A stretch of DNA of 64,000 bases from Eubacteriales bacterium (GTDB taxonomy: Bacteria; Bacillota; Clostridia; Lachnospirales; Lachnospiraceae): NCBI GenBank assembly GCA_030524175.1, contig JAUNHC010000001.1, positions 186,001-250,000 of the forward strand, in the 5' to 3' direction. The notes below the pieces were generated by a model. It was given only the letters and a program-made list of their open reading frames with translations. It had not been told where the DNA came from and did no database searches. The position numbers and the translations under genes are program-made. This document shows, piece by piece, positions 53,222-61,594 of the stretch (its first letter is position 1; each line of letters starts with the position of its first letter).

Positions 53222-54301
53222 TCACTCATTCAATATGGAAGAATCTGCAGAAGGTTCTTTGTCCTGATCTTCAGCTTCTGCTTTAGGATATTTTATTGGA
53301 GTTGTCTCCCGTACAATAAGCTTAGGATAAAGCGTTACATGTTTCTTCTCCTTATGGTGATTCTGAATATCATCAATCAGAATGTTGGCTGCCTGCCTGC
53401 CCATTTCATATAATGGCTGCTGTACATATGTTGCCTGACGGAATTTTCTGTAATTGTCATTATATCCACTGTTATCATAGCCAATGATCATTACATCTTC
53501 CGGCGAGCAAAAACCATAATCTTCCAGTGCCATCATTCCTCCGTAGGCACTGCCGCCGCCGAAATAAAATGCGTCAGGCAGTGGTTTTCCATGATTTTTG
53601 CATAAATATGCAGCAACAGCCTGATATCCCCCGTCAAAGGTAAAATCACCTTTGATCACATCCTCTTCCAAAACAGGCAGACCAAACTCCTTCATTGCCG
53701 CGAGAAATCCATCTCTTCTTTCTACAGCTGCTTTTACCTCCAGATTCCCGGTTACGTGACAGATTTTTCTGCATCCGCACCGCATAAGATAGTTGACTGC
53801 TATACGGGAGCCAAAAAAATTATCTACTGTAATATTATTGATATTATATTTTTCCAATGTATGTTCCACTACAACTACAGGGCAGGTGGACGCCAGCATA
53901 CTTTCCACAAATGTCTGCTCTTCCAGGTTAGAACCATATACAATAAATCCATCCACACGCCCCTGCGAAAGAAAATTGATGGAGCGCTTTTTAGATATCA
54001 GATTATCCCTGGAATCGCAAAAGAAGATATCATAATCAAACAAATTGATCTCATCTTCTATCCCATGTATTAATTCTGTGAGAAACGGATCACACAAGTT
54101 ATCTAAAATAACTCCAATCACGTTCGTCCGCTTCGTAACAAGAGAACGTGCTATGGGATTCGGATGATAATCCAAAGCTTTCATCTTCTCAAGGATACGT
54201 TCCCTGGCCTCTGCACTTACCCCTTCTTTTCCGTTTATCACTCTGGAAACTAATGCGGGCGAAACCCCCGCTGCTTTTGCAACTTCTTGTATCGTAGACA
54301 T
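53222..54301 (-). CDS. LacI-family transcriptional repressor
   Basis: A 359-residue repressor. The helix-turn-helix and hinge are at the N-terminus (TIQEVAKAAGVSPALVSRVI, then YHPNPIARSLVTKRTNVIGV), followed by a periplasmic-binding-protein-like sugar domain. The ATG at 54301 has GGAGGG upstream; the longer frame back to 54403 covers the promoter and operator and is rejected. A good LacI-type palindrome lies between promoter and gene, so it represses its own operon, which also contains ABC system 3, the oxidoreductase, GH9, SIS and ROK genes. The inducer should be a sugar from that pathway. Confidence 0.93.
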   Translation of the reverse strand: MSTIQEVAKAAGVSPALVSRVINGKEGVSAEARERILEKMKALDYHPNPIARSLVTKRTNVIGVILDNLCDPFLTELIHGIEDEINLFDYDIFFCDSRDNLISKKRSINFLSQGRVDGFIVYGSNLEEQTFVESMLASTCPVVVVEHTLEKYNINNITVDNFFGSRIAVNYLMRCGCRKICHVTGNLEVKAAVERRDGFLAAMKEFGLPVLEEDVIKGDFTFDGGYQAVAAYLCKNHGKPLPDAFYFGGGSAYGGMMALEDYGFCSPEDVMIIGYDNSGYNDNYRKFRQATYVQQPLYEMGRQAANILIDDIQNHHKEKKHVTLYPKLIVRETTPIKYPKAEAEDQDKEPSADSSILNE

Positions 54302-54312
54302 TTTATCCCTCC

Positions 54313-54330
54313 ATGTAAATCGTTTTACAT
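54313..54330. promoter_or_regulatory. LacI-type operator O1
   Basis: ATGTAAATCGTTTTACAT, a near-perfect inverted repeat with the central CG typical of LacI-family operators. It lies just downstream of the -10 and upstream of the lacI ribosome site, so a bound repressor would block initiation. Confidence 0.75.
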
Positions 54331-54338
54331 CTAACAAA

Positions 54339-54367
54339 AGAATATCACACACAATAGCTATTATCAA
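54339..54367 (-). promoter_or_regulatory. Promoter of the lacI-ABC-GH9 operon
   Basis: TTGATA (54367-54362) and TATTCT (54344-54339) with 17-base spacing on the minus strand. The transcript start would fall inside or next to operator O1. Confidence 0.6.
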
Positions 54368-54464
54368 TCCGCTTTTTGTACAAATAATTCCATTATATTT
54401 CATCTATATTTCCTATATATACAATTTATTGTTATTTATTTCCAATAATTTCGCTATATTTTTT

Positions 54465-54482
54465 GTATAAATCGTTTTCATA
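54465..54482. promoter_or_regulatory. Second LacI-type half-operator O2
   Basis: GTATAAATCGTTTTCATA matches the core AAATCGTTTT of O1 exactly and part of the flanks. It is 152 bases from O1, a distance that would allow looping. The rest of 54368-54652 is AT-rich and shows no gene. Confidence 0.5.
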
Positions 54483-54652
54483 TTCAAATTTTGAAAAAGG
54501 AATAAAAATTCATAGAAATAAGGGACTAATGCATAAGCAGATAACAATCGGCAAAGCAATAATCCCATGGTATGATATTTAATTTTTTCTTTTGTGTATG
54601 GGTAAGCAGCAAGTGTGAGAATCAGATTTGATAATTACTCTTTCACTACCAC

Positions 54653-54698
54653 AAAAATCCCGGCAGGAATCAATGTGTATTAATTGATTCCTGCCGGG
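54653..54698 (-). terminator. Terminator of the GH92/ABC system 4 operon
   Basis: Perfect 16-base stem CCCGGCAGGAATCAAT (54659-54674) with ATTGATTCCTGCCGGG (54683-54698), loop of eight, followed on the minus strand by ATTTTTGTGG. One of the clearest terminators in the window. Confidence 0.9.
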
Positions 54699-54758
54699 AA
54701 TTCTTATCTGTCCGGATTGTCCTCAATGCGGATATAAAAGAGGCCATAAACAAAAATT

Positions 54759-55583
54759 TTAACCTTTCGTGCCGCCTACCATTGAAAATCCTTTCGACAT
54801 ATAGTTTTGCGCAAAGAAATACAGCAGAAGGCTGGGAGTAATATATGATAAAGAATACGCGGCCAGTTGTCCGTACATGATAACCCCCTGTTCGCCAAAA
54901 TAATGATAAATATTAATAGATGCCGTCATCTTTTCTGTTGACTGCAGAAGGATAAAGGGAACAAAGAAATTCCCCCAACTGCCTACAAAGGTAAAAATCG
55001 TCACTGTAAATACACCTGGAAGTATCAGCGGCAATACTACTTTCCGGATACTCTGCAAAGAAGAAGCTCCGTCAATCCATGCCGCTTCTTCCAGTTCTAC
55101 CGGAACTGCATCCATAAAGTTTTTTGTCATCCAAATCCCATAGGGCAAGGCTGAGGCAGATAAAAACAGAATCACACCCCACACAGAATCTACCAGTTCC
55201 ATAGATATGAACATCTGATAAACAGGCACCATCACTGCTGTAATGGGAATCGAGGTGAGAAATAAAAGACCCATAGATATTTTCTGCCCGGCCTTCAGAG
55301 CATAACGGGAAAGCGGATAAGCCGCAAGGAGCGAACATATCATCACGATAGTGGTCTGTATAACTGAAATAAACAGGCTGTTTAGGAAACCACGCAGATT
55401 CCTGGCATTCGTCCATACTTCCCGGAAATTTGCCAGGCTAAGCCTGTCCGGTACAGTAAATGACTGACTGGCGCCCGGATCCAGAGCAGACAAAAGCAGC
55501 CAGACCAGCGGCAGTGCAAAAATGAAAGCAAGTATTGCCAAAATGATATATGGGAGGACTGCCTTCCTTGTTTTTCTTTTCAT
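54759..55583 (-). CDS. Carbohydrate ABC transporter permease, MalG type (system 4)
   Basis: A 274-residue permease with six membrane segments and the coupling loop ELEEAAWIDGASSLQSIRKV. AGGAGG lies just upstream of the ATG. It is the last gene of the GH92 operon and is followed by a strong terminator. As with the other systems there is no ATPase gene. Confidence 0.92.
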   Translation of the reverse strand: MKRKTRKAVLPYIILAILAFIFALPLVWLLLSALDPGASQSFTVPDRLSLANFREVWTNARNLRGFLNSLFISVIQTTIVMICSLLAAYPLSRYALKAGQKISMGLLFLTSIPITAVMVPVYQMFISMELVDSVWGVILFLSASALPYGIWMTKNFMDAVPVELEEAAWIDGASSLQSIRKVVLPLILPGVFTVTIFTFVGSWGNFFVPFILLQSTEKMTASINIYHYFGEQGVIMYGQLAAYSLSYITPSLLLYFFAQNYMSKGFSMVGGTKG

Positions 55584-55600
55584 TACACCATTCCTCCTGA

Positions 55601-56479
55601 TTATTTTGCCTTGTTTATAGAACGTATATATAAGAGACTAAGGATAATACCTATTATAAGTATAAATAAAGCAATTGCCATCCCATAGCCTACCTGATAT
55701 GCCCCAAATGCTTTTTGATACATAAAAATTGAGAGGGTTGTTGTCTTAAGACCAGGCCCGCCTCCTGTCAGCGCAAAAATAAGGCCAAATGCATTCATCG
55801 TTCCAAGGGTTATGAGAATAAAAGTGGTAGACATTGTACTCTTGATCATAGGAATTGTAATACGTGTTAAAATATTCCATCCATTGGCCCCATCCATCTT
55901 AGCAGATTCTACCACTTCATCCGGTATGTTATCCAATGCCGCCTGAAACATCATCATAGAATAGGCTGTACCCTTCCAGATATTAGCCACGATCACACTT
56001 ACCATAGGAAATGTAAAAAGCCAGGATACTGGAGAAACACCGAAAACTTCTATAATTCTGTTCAGAACACCGTTCTCAGCAAAAAACGCGCTGAACATAA
56101 ATGATACCACGATTTCCGGAGTGACCCATCCAATGAGTATGATAAATCCAACAATCCTCCGAAACATTTTGTTCTTCTTTTTCATCAGATATGCCACAAA
56201 AAATCCCAACATCTGTTGACCAAGTATTCCGGAAAAGAATAGGAATATCATAGTATTAAAAAAAGCTGTACGAAATTTGGGGTCAGTAAAAAAATTGGAA
56301 AAATTCTCGAATCCCACAAATCTTGTAGCTTGTGCGGCACTCCCGGTAAGCGACATATTGGTAAAAGAATAGAATAAAGTGAGCAACATTGGACCGATAA
56401 AAAACACCAGGAGCAGTGCTGCTGAAGGTGTAAAAAACAATACTGATTTTACCGCAGTCTTACTTTTTCCTTTTTGCAT
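55601..56479 (-). CDS. Carbohydrate ABC transporter permease, MalF type (system 4)
   Basis: A 292-residue permease with six membrane segments and the loop VVESAKMDGANGWNILTRI. I use the ATG at 56479 (AGGAG nine bases upstream). The ATG two codons earlier is too near the ribosome site, and the longest frame from 56512 begins inside the intercistronic hairpin. The gap to the MalG-type gene is 17 bases. Confidence 0.9.
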   Translation of the reverse strand: MQKGKSKTAVKSVLFFTPSAALLLVFFIGPMLLTLFYSFTNMSLTGSAAQATRFVGFENFSNFFTDPKFRTAFFNTMIFLFFSGILGQQMLGFFVAYLMKKKNKMFRRIVGFIILIGWVTPEIVVSFMFSAFFAENGVLNRIIEVFGVSPVSWLFTFPMVSVIVANIWKGTAYSMMMFQAALDNIPDEVVESAKMDGANGWNILTRITIPMIKSTMSTTFILITLGTMNAFGLIFALTGGGPGLKTTTLSIFMYQKAFGAYQVGYGMAIALFILIIGIILSLLYIRSINKAK

Positions 56480-56501
56480 TTCCATCTTCTCCTTTGAAGG
56501 T

Positions 56502-56531
56502 CCGGCCTCCAAAATAATTTTCAGAGACCGG
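56502..56531 (-). promoter_or_regulatory. Hairpin between binding-protein and permease genes (system 4)
   Basis: CCGGCCTC (56502-56509) pairs with GAGACCGG (56524-56531) over eight bases with one wobble, directly after the binding-protein stop. Same position as the hairpins of systems 1 and 2. Confidence 0.6.
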
Positions 56532-56539
56532 CAAAGTTA

Positions 56540-57880
56540 TTACTTTTTCAAAATCGCTTCTTCACCGACTGCACGGTTTAATTCAGCCTCAAAGGTCTCA
56601 AGGGCTTCCTCTGGTGTAGACGTTCCGGTTGAAACAGACTCTACCATATCCGTATACAAGGAAGTTACACTTGCGTAATCCTCAACTGCAGGACGGAAAT
56701 GTGCATATTGCAGCATAGCTGTCGCATCATTGACAACAGAAAGCTCTTGCTGTGTATAAGCATCTTCCTGTGCCACATCATTTCTTACAGTCAAAACATT
56801 GTATCTTACACAGAAATCTCTCTGATTTTCCATATTAGCGATAAATTTCAAGAGTTCAAAACCACCGTCTTTATTTGATGCTTTTGCAGGGATTCCCCAG
56901 GTCCATCCTCCTGATATCGTGGTATATCCAGGCTCACTGCCGTCTACTGTCGGTATCTTAGCAAACCCCCATACATCTAAAGCTTCCGGCCATGCATATT
57001 TGCCTGCAGGCTTATACTCTCCAATTGTTCCGTCTGCGGATAAAAACATTCCCACCTTATTTTCAAGCATATAATCGCTTTTCATCAGGTCACTGAGATT
57101 ATTTGCTGATACCACCCCTATAGGACCGCCCAAATCTTCTTTGTTATACACAGTGTCAATAAAATTTAAAACTTTAAGATAATTTTCTGTATCGATCACC
57201 CATTTCTGTTCATCATAATCATACAGCTCTGAGTTTGTACCATAGTACAGATTCTGGAATGTACGCATGGAAGTTGCTTCGCCCTGTGATTTTGAATTGA
57301 ACAGGGCAATTGGAACAAATCCGTCCCCACCTACTTCTTTCAACTTTTTGCCTGCATCTATAATATCATCCCAGTTCTTTGGTTCAAAAGGCATAGACAT
57401 CCCAGCTTCTTCCATCAACACTTTATTGTACCAAATTCCCTGTACATCGGTAGAATATGGAATGCCATACTGCTTTCCGTCAGCACCTCTTCCATTTTCC
57501 AGGATTGCCGGTTCAAAATTCTTGAAATCATCCCAATCAGCCAGCCTGTCATCCAGCGGCTCCAGATAACCGGCAGCTGCGTCTGCCTTGACCATAAATC
57601 CATCTTCAGCTATTACATCCGGAGCAGTTTTTTCTGACTGCATCATCATAGTCAGTTTTGTATTCATATCATTTCCGGAAACCTCGATAAGTTCCACGTC
57701 TACATTTGGATTTTCTTTCTCATACGCTTCGATCACCGGCTGTGCCCAGTCGGTATTGTACGTACTGACAGCGATTTTTACAGTTTCTTTTTCTCCGTTG
57801 TCCGCAGCCTGTACACTTCCCGCCCCAGCTGCAAGTGCCATAATTGCTGCAAGTCCCATTGCTACACTTCTTTTTTTCAT
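56540..57880 (-). CDS. Sugar ABC transporter substrate-binding protein (system 4)
   Basis: A 446-residue family 1 binding protein. The signal is MKKRSVAMGLAAIMALAAGA, cleaved near VQAADNG, with no lipobox cysteine. The mature part starts VKIAVSTYNTDWAQPVIEAY. A perfect AGGAGG precedes the ATG. It follows the GH92 alpha-mannosidase, so its ligand is probably an alpha-manno-oligosaccharide or N-glycan fragment. Confidence 0.92.
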   Translation of the reverse strand: MKKRSVAMGLAAIMALAAGAGSVQAADNGEKETVKIAVSTYNTDWAQPVIEAYEKENPNVDVELIEVSGNDMNTKLTMMMQSEKTAPDVIAEDGFMVKADAAAGYLEPLDDRLADWDDFKNFEPAILENGRGADGKQYGIPYSTDVQGIWYNKVLMEEAGMSMPFEPKNWDDIIDAGKKLKEVGGDGFVPIALFNSKSQGEATSMRTFQNLYYGTNSELYDYDEQKWVIDTENYLKVLNFIDTVYNKEDLGGPIGVVSANNLSDLMKSDYMLENKVGMFLSADGTIGEYKPAGKYAWPEALDVWGFAKIPTVDGSEPGYTTISGGWTWGIPAKASNKDGGFELLKFIANMENQRDFCVRYNVLTVRNDVAQEDAYTQQELSVVNDATAMLQYAHFRPAVEDYASVTSLYTDMVESVSTGTSTPEEALETFEAELNRAVGEEAILKK

Positions 57881-57939
57881 GAATCCTACCTCCTAAAATT
57901 TAGTTTATATATGATTTATAATCTGCCGAATTTATGTAC

Positions 57940-57986
57940 GGATCCCTGTTCCAGCTATACCCCATGTAGCGGAACCTGTGGAATCC
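57940..57986 (-). promoter_or_regulatory. Hairpin between GH92 and binding-protein genes
   Basis: GTTCCAGCTA (57948-57957) pairs with TAGCGGAAC (57967-57975) with one bulge, and outer GGAT/ATCC bases at 57940-57943 and 57983-57986 can extend it. It begins right after the GH92 stop. No T run, so partial read-through into the transporter genes is likely. Confidence 0.5.
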
Positions 57987-57988
57987 GC

Positions 57989-60121
57989 CTATAATCCGGG
58001 CCGATTTCCCATCTCAAGATATAACGTTCCTCCCCCTCGCAGTTGAGCGTCTGACAGAAACGGTGTTTTAACCACTTCACCATTCAGTCTGATTGATTTA
58101 ATGTATTTATTCTGTGGGGATGTCCCATCGGCACATATGGTAAATTCTTTCCCATTGTCAAGATGGAGCTTTACTTCTTCAAAAACAGGACTGCTCAAAG
58201 CATAAAATGCTTTTCCTACACAGACGGGATAAAGCCCTATGGCGGAGAATACATACCATGAAGACATTGCCCCCTCATCATCATCCCCGCAAATCCCAAG
58301 AGGACTGTCACTATACCAAACCTCCATGATCCTCCGTACAACTCTCTGTGTCTTCCATGGGGAGTCCGTAAAATTATAAAGATACGGGATATGAAATGCA
58401 GGCTCATTTCCCTGACAATATTGACCGATCAATCCTGTCGCATCCGGAAACTGTGCCAGAAACCGAAACTTTGGTCCGTCAAATCCCTCTGTAAATAAAG
58501 CGTCCAACCTGCTTTCCAATCCCTTTTTCCCGCCCATAAGCTTTGTCAGCCCTTCGATGTCATGGGGAACAAAAAAGCTGTAAATCCATGAATTACATTC
58601 CGCGAAATAATCACGCCCCCCTAATCCGCCTCCGTATTTGGGATCAAAATCCTCTATCCAGGATCCATCAGCGGCTTTTGGCGACATAAATCCCGTTTTG
58701 CTGTTAAAAACATTTTTATAATTTCCGGAACGTTTTATAAAAAATTCGTAGTCATGATTTTTTCCTAAAGCTTTGGCAAGCTGCGCCACACACCAGTCAT
58801 CATAAGCATGTTCCAGTGTAACTGCCACTGCCTGTCTTCTCTCAAAGGGATGAACCTTTTTTTCTGTTTCTGTTTCTCCTGGTTTCAATGCGGGAAAAAA
58901 TCCCTTTTCCTCATAACATAAATCCAGTTGTGTCTTACTGCCCTTTGCCCAGGGAATTTTTGTATGTTCCAGCGAGTTATTCTTCATTGCTTCATATGCT
59001 GTATCCACGTCAAAATCCTGATACCCTTTATTATAAGTATCCCATATCATCGCTGCCGTATGATTCCCAAGCATAACACCACGGTCCCCCCATATTTCAG
59101 GAAACTGGGGAAGCCAGCCGCTCTGCTCAAACATTCTAACATAGGACTGTACCATATCCTCCTGTGTGTGCGGTTCCAAAATCAGTTGGAGCGGATGCTT
59201 ACAACGGAACGAATCCCACATGTTATCCGAGATATAATAGTCATGTCCATCTGTTTCATGCACCATGCCGTCATATCCCCGATACTTTCCGAATTCTGTT
59301 ATGTTTCTCATTTTCAGTACACTGCGGTACAATCCTGTATAAAAAATCGTACATTGCTCCTGCGTTCCGCCTCTAACCTCGATTCGGGATAGTATATCAT
59401 TCCAGACGTCACGTCCCCGGCGTGCCGCTTCTTCCACATCCAGTGACAAACACGGCTTCATATGTTTTTCGGCAAACTTCTGGTCTATATATGAATAACC
59501 TGCCCAAAATTCAAATCCTTCTTCTGCCTCAAGATAAACCTTAATGCATCGGCCGTTATCAAAGATATCCTGGCAAGATTCATAAAAATCCGTTGAACAT
59601 ATTTTGCTGCTGAACTGGAATTCAAAAAACTCCTGCCTGCCTTCCTCACCGACTGTGACAGTAATACAGTTTTCATTTTTAACCGAAGCATGCATATCAG
59701 ACGGCCCTTTCAGCAGAAAGGCTGCGCCGTTTTTATTTATATACTGCACTTTTCCCAAAAGACAGTTCCGGGTAACTGCAAATTCTGTCCACATATCATC
59801 TTTCTCTAACAATACCTTGTATGAAAACGGCGTAGTTTCCTCAAAGTCGTGGTCTATAGATGAAGCATATTCTGCTTGTGCACATCCGGCCGGAGCAGGC
59901 ATACACACCAATGTCCCTACTGAAAATCCATGGACACATTCATTTACATAACGGTCACCCCCCACATTTTTATGCAAAGCAGGGTAACATTGCACCATTC
60001 CATGTGGCAAGGAAAGTATTGGTTTAGTAGATGTGAGAAGGTGGCCCAACGTACCAATATTGGGATCTACATAGTTTACGGGACCATATCTCAACTTTTC
60101 TTGTTTTTCATTATTTACCAT
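57989..60121 (-). CDS. GH92 alpha-mannosidase, cytoplasmic
   Basis: A 710-residue glycoside hydrolase family 92 enzyme, a calcium-dependent inverting exo-alpha-mannosidase. Family marks are VDPNIGTLGHLLTSTKPILS and PHGMVQCYP at the start, the central WGDRGVMLGNHTAAMIWDTY, and the C-terminal CGDDDEGAMSSWYVFSAIGLYP with its acidic pair. The N-terminal beta-sandwich and C-terminal helical barrel have the normal order; length is near the lower end of the family. There is no signal peptide, unlike the exported GH92 enzymes of Bacteroides, so it trims imported glycans. It heads the operon for ABC system 4; its promoter region faces the GntR/LacI-type gene. Confidence 0.93.
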   Translation of the reverse strand: MVNNEKQEKLRYGPVNYVDPNIGTLGHLLTSTKPILSLPHGMVQCYPALHKNVGGDRYVNECVHGFSVGTLVCMPAPAGCAQAEYASSIDHDFEETTPFSYKVLLEKDDMWTEFAVTRNCLLGKVQYINKNGAAFLLKGPSDMHASVKNENCITVTVGEEGRQEFFEFQFSSKICSTDFYESCQDIFDNGRCIKVYLEAEEGFEFWAGYSYIDQKFAEKHMKPCLSLDVEEAARRGRDVWNDILSRIEVRGGTQEQCTIFYTGLYRSVLKMRNITEFGKYRGYDGMVHETDGHDYYISDNMWDSFRCKHPLQLILEPHTQEDMVQSYVRMFEQSGWLPQFPEIWGDRGVMLGNHTAAMIWDTYNKGYQDFDVDTAYEAMKNNSLEHTKIPWAKGSKTQLDLCYEEKGFFPALKPGETETEKKVHPFERRQAVAVTLEHAYDDWCVAQLAKALGKNHDYEFFIKRSGNYKNVFNSKTGFMSPKAADGSWIEDFDPKYGGGLGGRDYFAECNSWIYSFFVPHDIEGLTKLMGGKKGLESRLDALFTEGFDGPKFRFLAQFPDATGLIGQYCQGNEPAFHIPYLYNFTDSPWKTQRVVRRIMEVWYSDSPLGICGDDDEGAMSSWYVFSAIGLYPVCVGKAFYALSSPVFEEVKLHLDNGKEFTICADGTSPQNKYIKSIRLNGEVVKTPFLSDAQLRGGGTLYLEMGNRPGL

Positions 60122-60222
60122 ATCAAATCCACCTTTAGCATGTCATTAATGGTTTGTTTTTACATAAACTATTAATTTTCTATAAATACACATGAATTTA
60201 TATTGATTTTATGTACATTTTT

Positions 60223-60251
60223 ATATTATCATTTATACTATGATATGTCAA
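60223..60251 (-). promoter_or_regulatory. Promoter of the GH92 operon
   Basis: A perfect TTGACA (60251-60246) and TAATAT (60228-60223) on the minus strand with 17-base spacing. The -35 overlaps a copy of the TGATATGTC repeat, which suits repression by the divergent regulator. Confidence 0.55.
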
Positions 60252-60328
60252 TATAGTGTATTCTTTATAATTCAACATATTTGATATGTCTTTTTTATAT
60301 CCTTTGCACATATCATTTAAATGACATA
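60241..60328. promoter_or_regulatory. Cluster of operator-like repeats for the GntR/LacI-type regulator
   Basis: The word TGATATGTC occurs at 60241-60249 and 60282-60290. The latter is part of the palindrome ACATAT-TTG-ATATGT (60275-60289). A third palindrome, TATCATTTAAATGACATA, lies at 60311-60328 (perfect core TCATTTAAATGA). They sit between the divergent promoters of GH92 and the regulator. Confidence 0.55.
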
Positions 60329-60345
60329 CTCTTTAAGAATTGACA

Positions 60346-60374
60346 TTGACATTTGATATTGAATTTTCTATAAT
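60346..60374 (+). promoter_or_regulatory. Promoter of the GntR/LacI-type regulator gene
   Basis: Perfect TTGACA (60346-60351) and perfect TATAAT (60369-60374) with 17-base spacing, 34 bases before the ATG. A further TTGATATT copy lies within the spacer. Confidence 0.85.
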
Positions 60375-60408
60375 AAACACAATTAACTTTAATAAGGGGG
60401 ATAGGGTT

Positions 60409-61509
60409 ATGCCTAAGGATTTAAATAATTCCTATAAATACAGAGAAATTTATCAATATTACAAGAATCAAATTGTAAACCGTCAGCTTACCGCCGGGCA
60501 AAAACTGCCAACCGAAAATGAAATCGGGGCCATTTTCGGTGTGAGTCGCATTACTGTGGTAAAGGCAATGAATGCACTGGTATCAGAAGGTTATATCTAT
60601 CGTGTCAGAGGAAAGGGGACATTTGCGGCGAAGATATCTTTAACAGACAATACAGCTGTACCTCAAACGGAAAATGTGTCTTTTATCTCTTTGATCATGG
60701 CATTTAAGCCAACGGGCTGTGAATCTCTTATTCTTGAAAGCATTGAACGGGAAATCAGTCAGGCTGGCTATCTGCTGTCAATAAGTAATTCTTATGGTCA
60801 GCCAGAGATAGAACACCAATGCATCAAAAATGTAAAAGACATAGCAAAAGGAATTATACTATATCCATCCTGCAGTAACAATGGTCTTTATTTCCAACTG
60901 TTTCAAGAGAACTACCCTCTTGTTTTTATAGACCGCTATCCCCCCAACCTCCCCTGTTCTTATGTTACCTCTGATAATCGCAGCGGCGGTTTTCAAATAG
61001 GACAATGGTTTTGTGATCATGGGCATAGACGATTTGCTATGGCTTTTCATAACCTGATGAATTTCTCATCAGAGCGTGACCGGTATGAAGGCTTCGTTGA
61101 GGCTCTCCGGCAGCAGAATATCTCCGGAACGGAATTATCTCTGTATTCTGTGGATCAAGAAAATTCTCAGCTGGAATTACTGGTAAAAGAACTACTTTCA
61201 CCCTCCGACCCGCAAAATCCCATAACAGCAGTGTTCGTGTGTAATGATCTTGCTGCCGAAAAACTGATTTCGCGTCTGCTGGAAAATGGTTATTCTTTTG
61301 AAAGCGGGCTGGTAATCGCAGGTTTTGACGCTCTTTATGCTCCGCCTATGGGTATTCCTTTTATAACAGTGAAACAAGACTATTCGTCCATTGGACAGAC
61401 TGCTGCACAGTTTCTCCTGAATAAAATTAATAAAAAAGATTTATTTTATCATGAAACCATGGAAGTTCCGGTGGGACTGGTAGTAAATTGTGAGGATGAC
61501 GAGCAATAG
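60409..61509 (+). CDS. GntR-type regulator with LacI-type sugar-binding domain (AraR-like)
   Basis: A 366-residue transcription factor with an N-terminal winged helix of the GntR family (QKLPTENEIGAIFGVSRITV, then GYIYRVRGKGTFAA) fused to a LacI/periplasmic-binding domain, the plan of AraR. The ATG at 60409 has AAGGGGG upstream, and the longer frame covers its promoter. It is divergent from the GH92 operon with shared operator-like repeats between them and probably represses that operon until a mannose-type sugar binds. It may also control the convergent GH38-manA genes. Confidence 0.93.
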   Translation: MPKDLNNSYKYREIYQYYKNQIVNRQLTAGQKLPTENEIGAIFGVSRITVVKAMNALVSEGYIYRVRGKGTFAAKISLTDNTAVPQTENVSFISLIMAFKPTGCESLILESIEREISQAGYLLSISNSYGQPEIEHQCIKNVKDIAKGIILYPSCSNNGLYFQLFQENYPLVFIDRYPPNLPCSYVTSDNRSGGFQIGQWFCDHGHRRFAMAFHNLMNFSSERDRYEGFVEALRQQNISGTELSLYSVDQENSQLELLVKELLSPSDPQNPITAVFVCNDLAAEKLISRLLENGYSFESGLVIAGFDALYAPPMGIPFITVKQDYSSIGQTAAQFLLNKINKKDLFYHETMEVPVGLVVNCEDDEQ

Positions 61510-61516
61510 CAATGCT

Positions 61517-61570
61517 AAAGGGACGTATAAGGTGAAGACACATTGTCTTTCATACCCAATGCGTCCCTTT
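61517..61570. terminator. Bidirectional terminator between convergent genes
   Basis: AAAGGGACG (61517-61525) and CGTCCCTTT (61562-61570) form a perfect nine-base stem, with an inner AAGACA/TGTCTT stem. T-rich sequence follows on the plus strand, a shorter T run on the minus strand. It ends the regulator transcript and probably the DapA-family gene transcript too. Confidence 0.7.
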
Positions 61571-61594
61571 CTTCTATCTCCTACTTTTTAGCCC

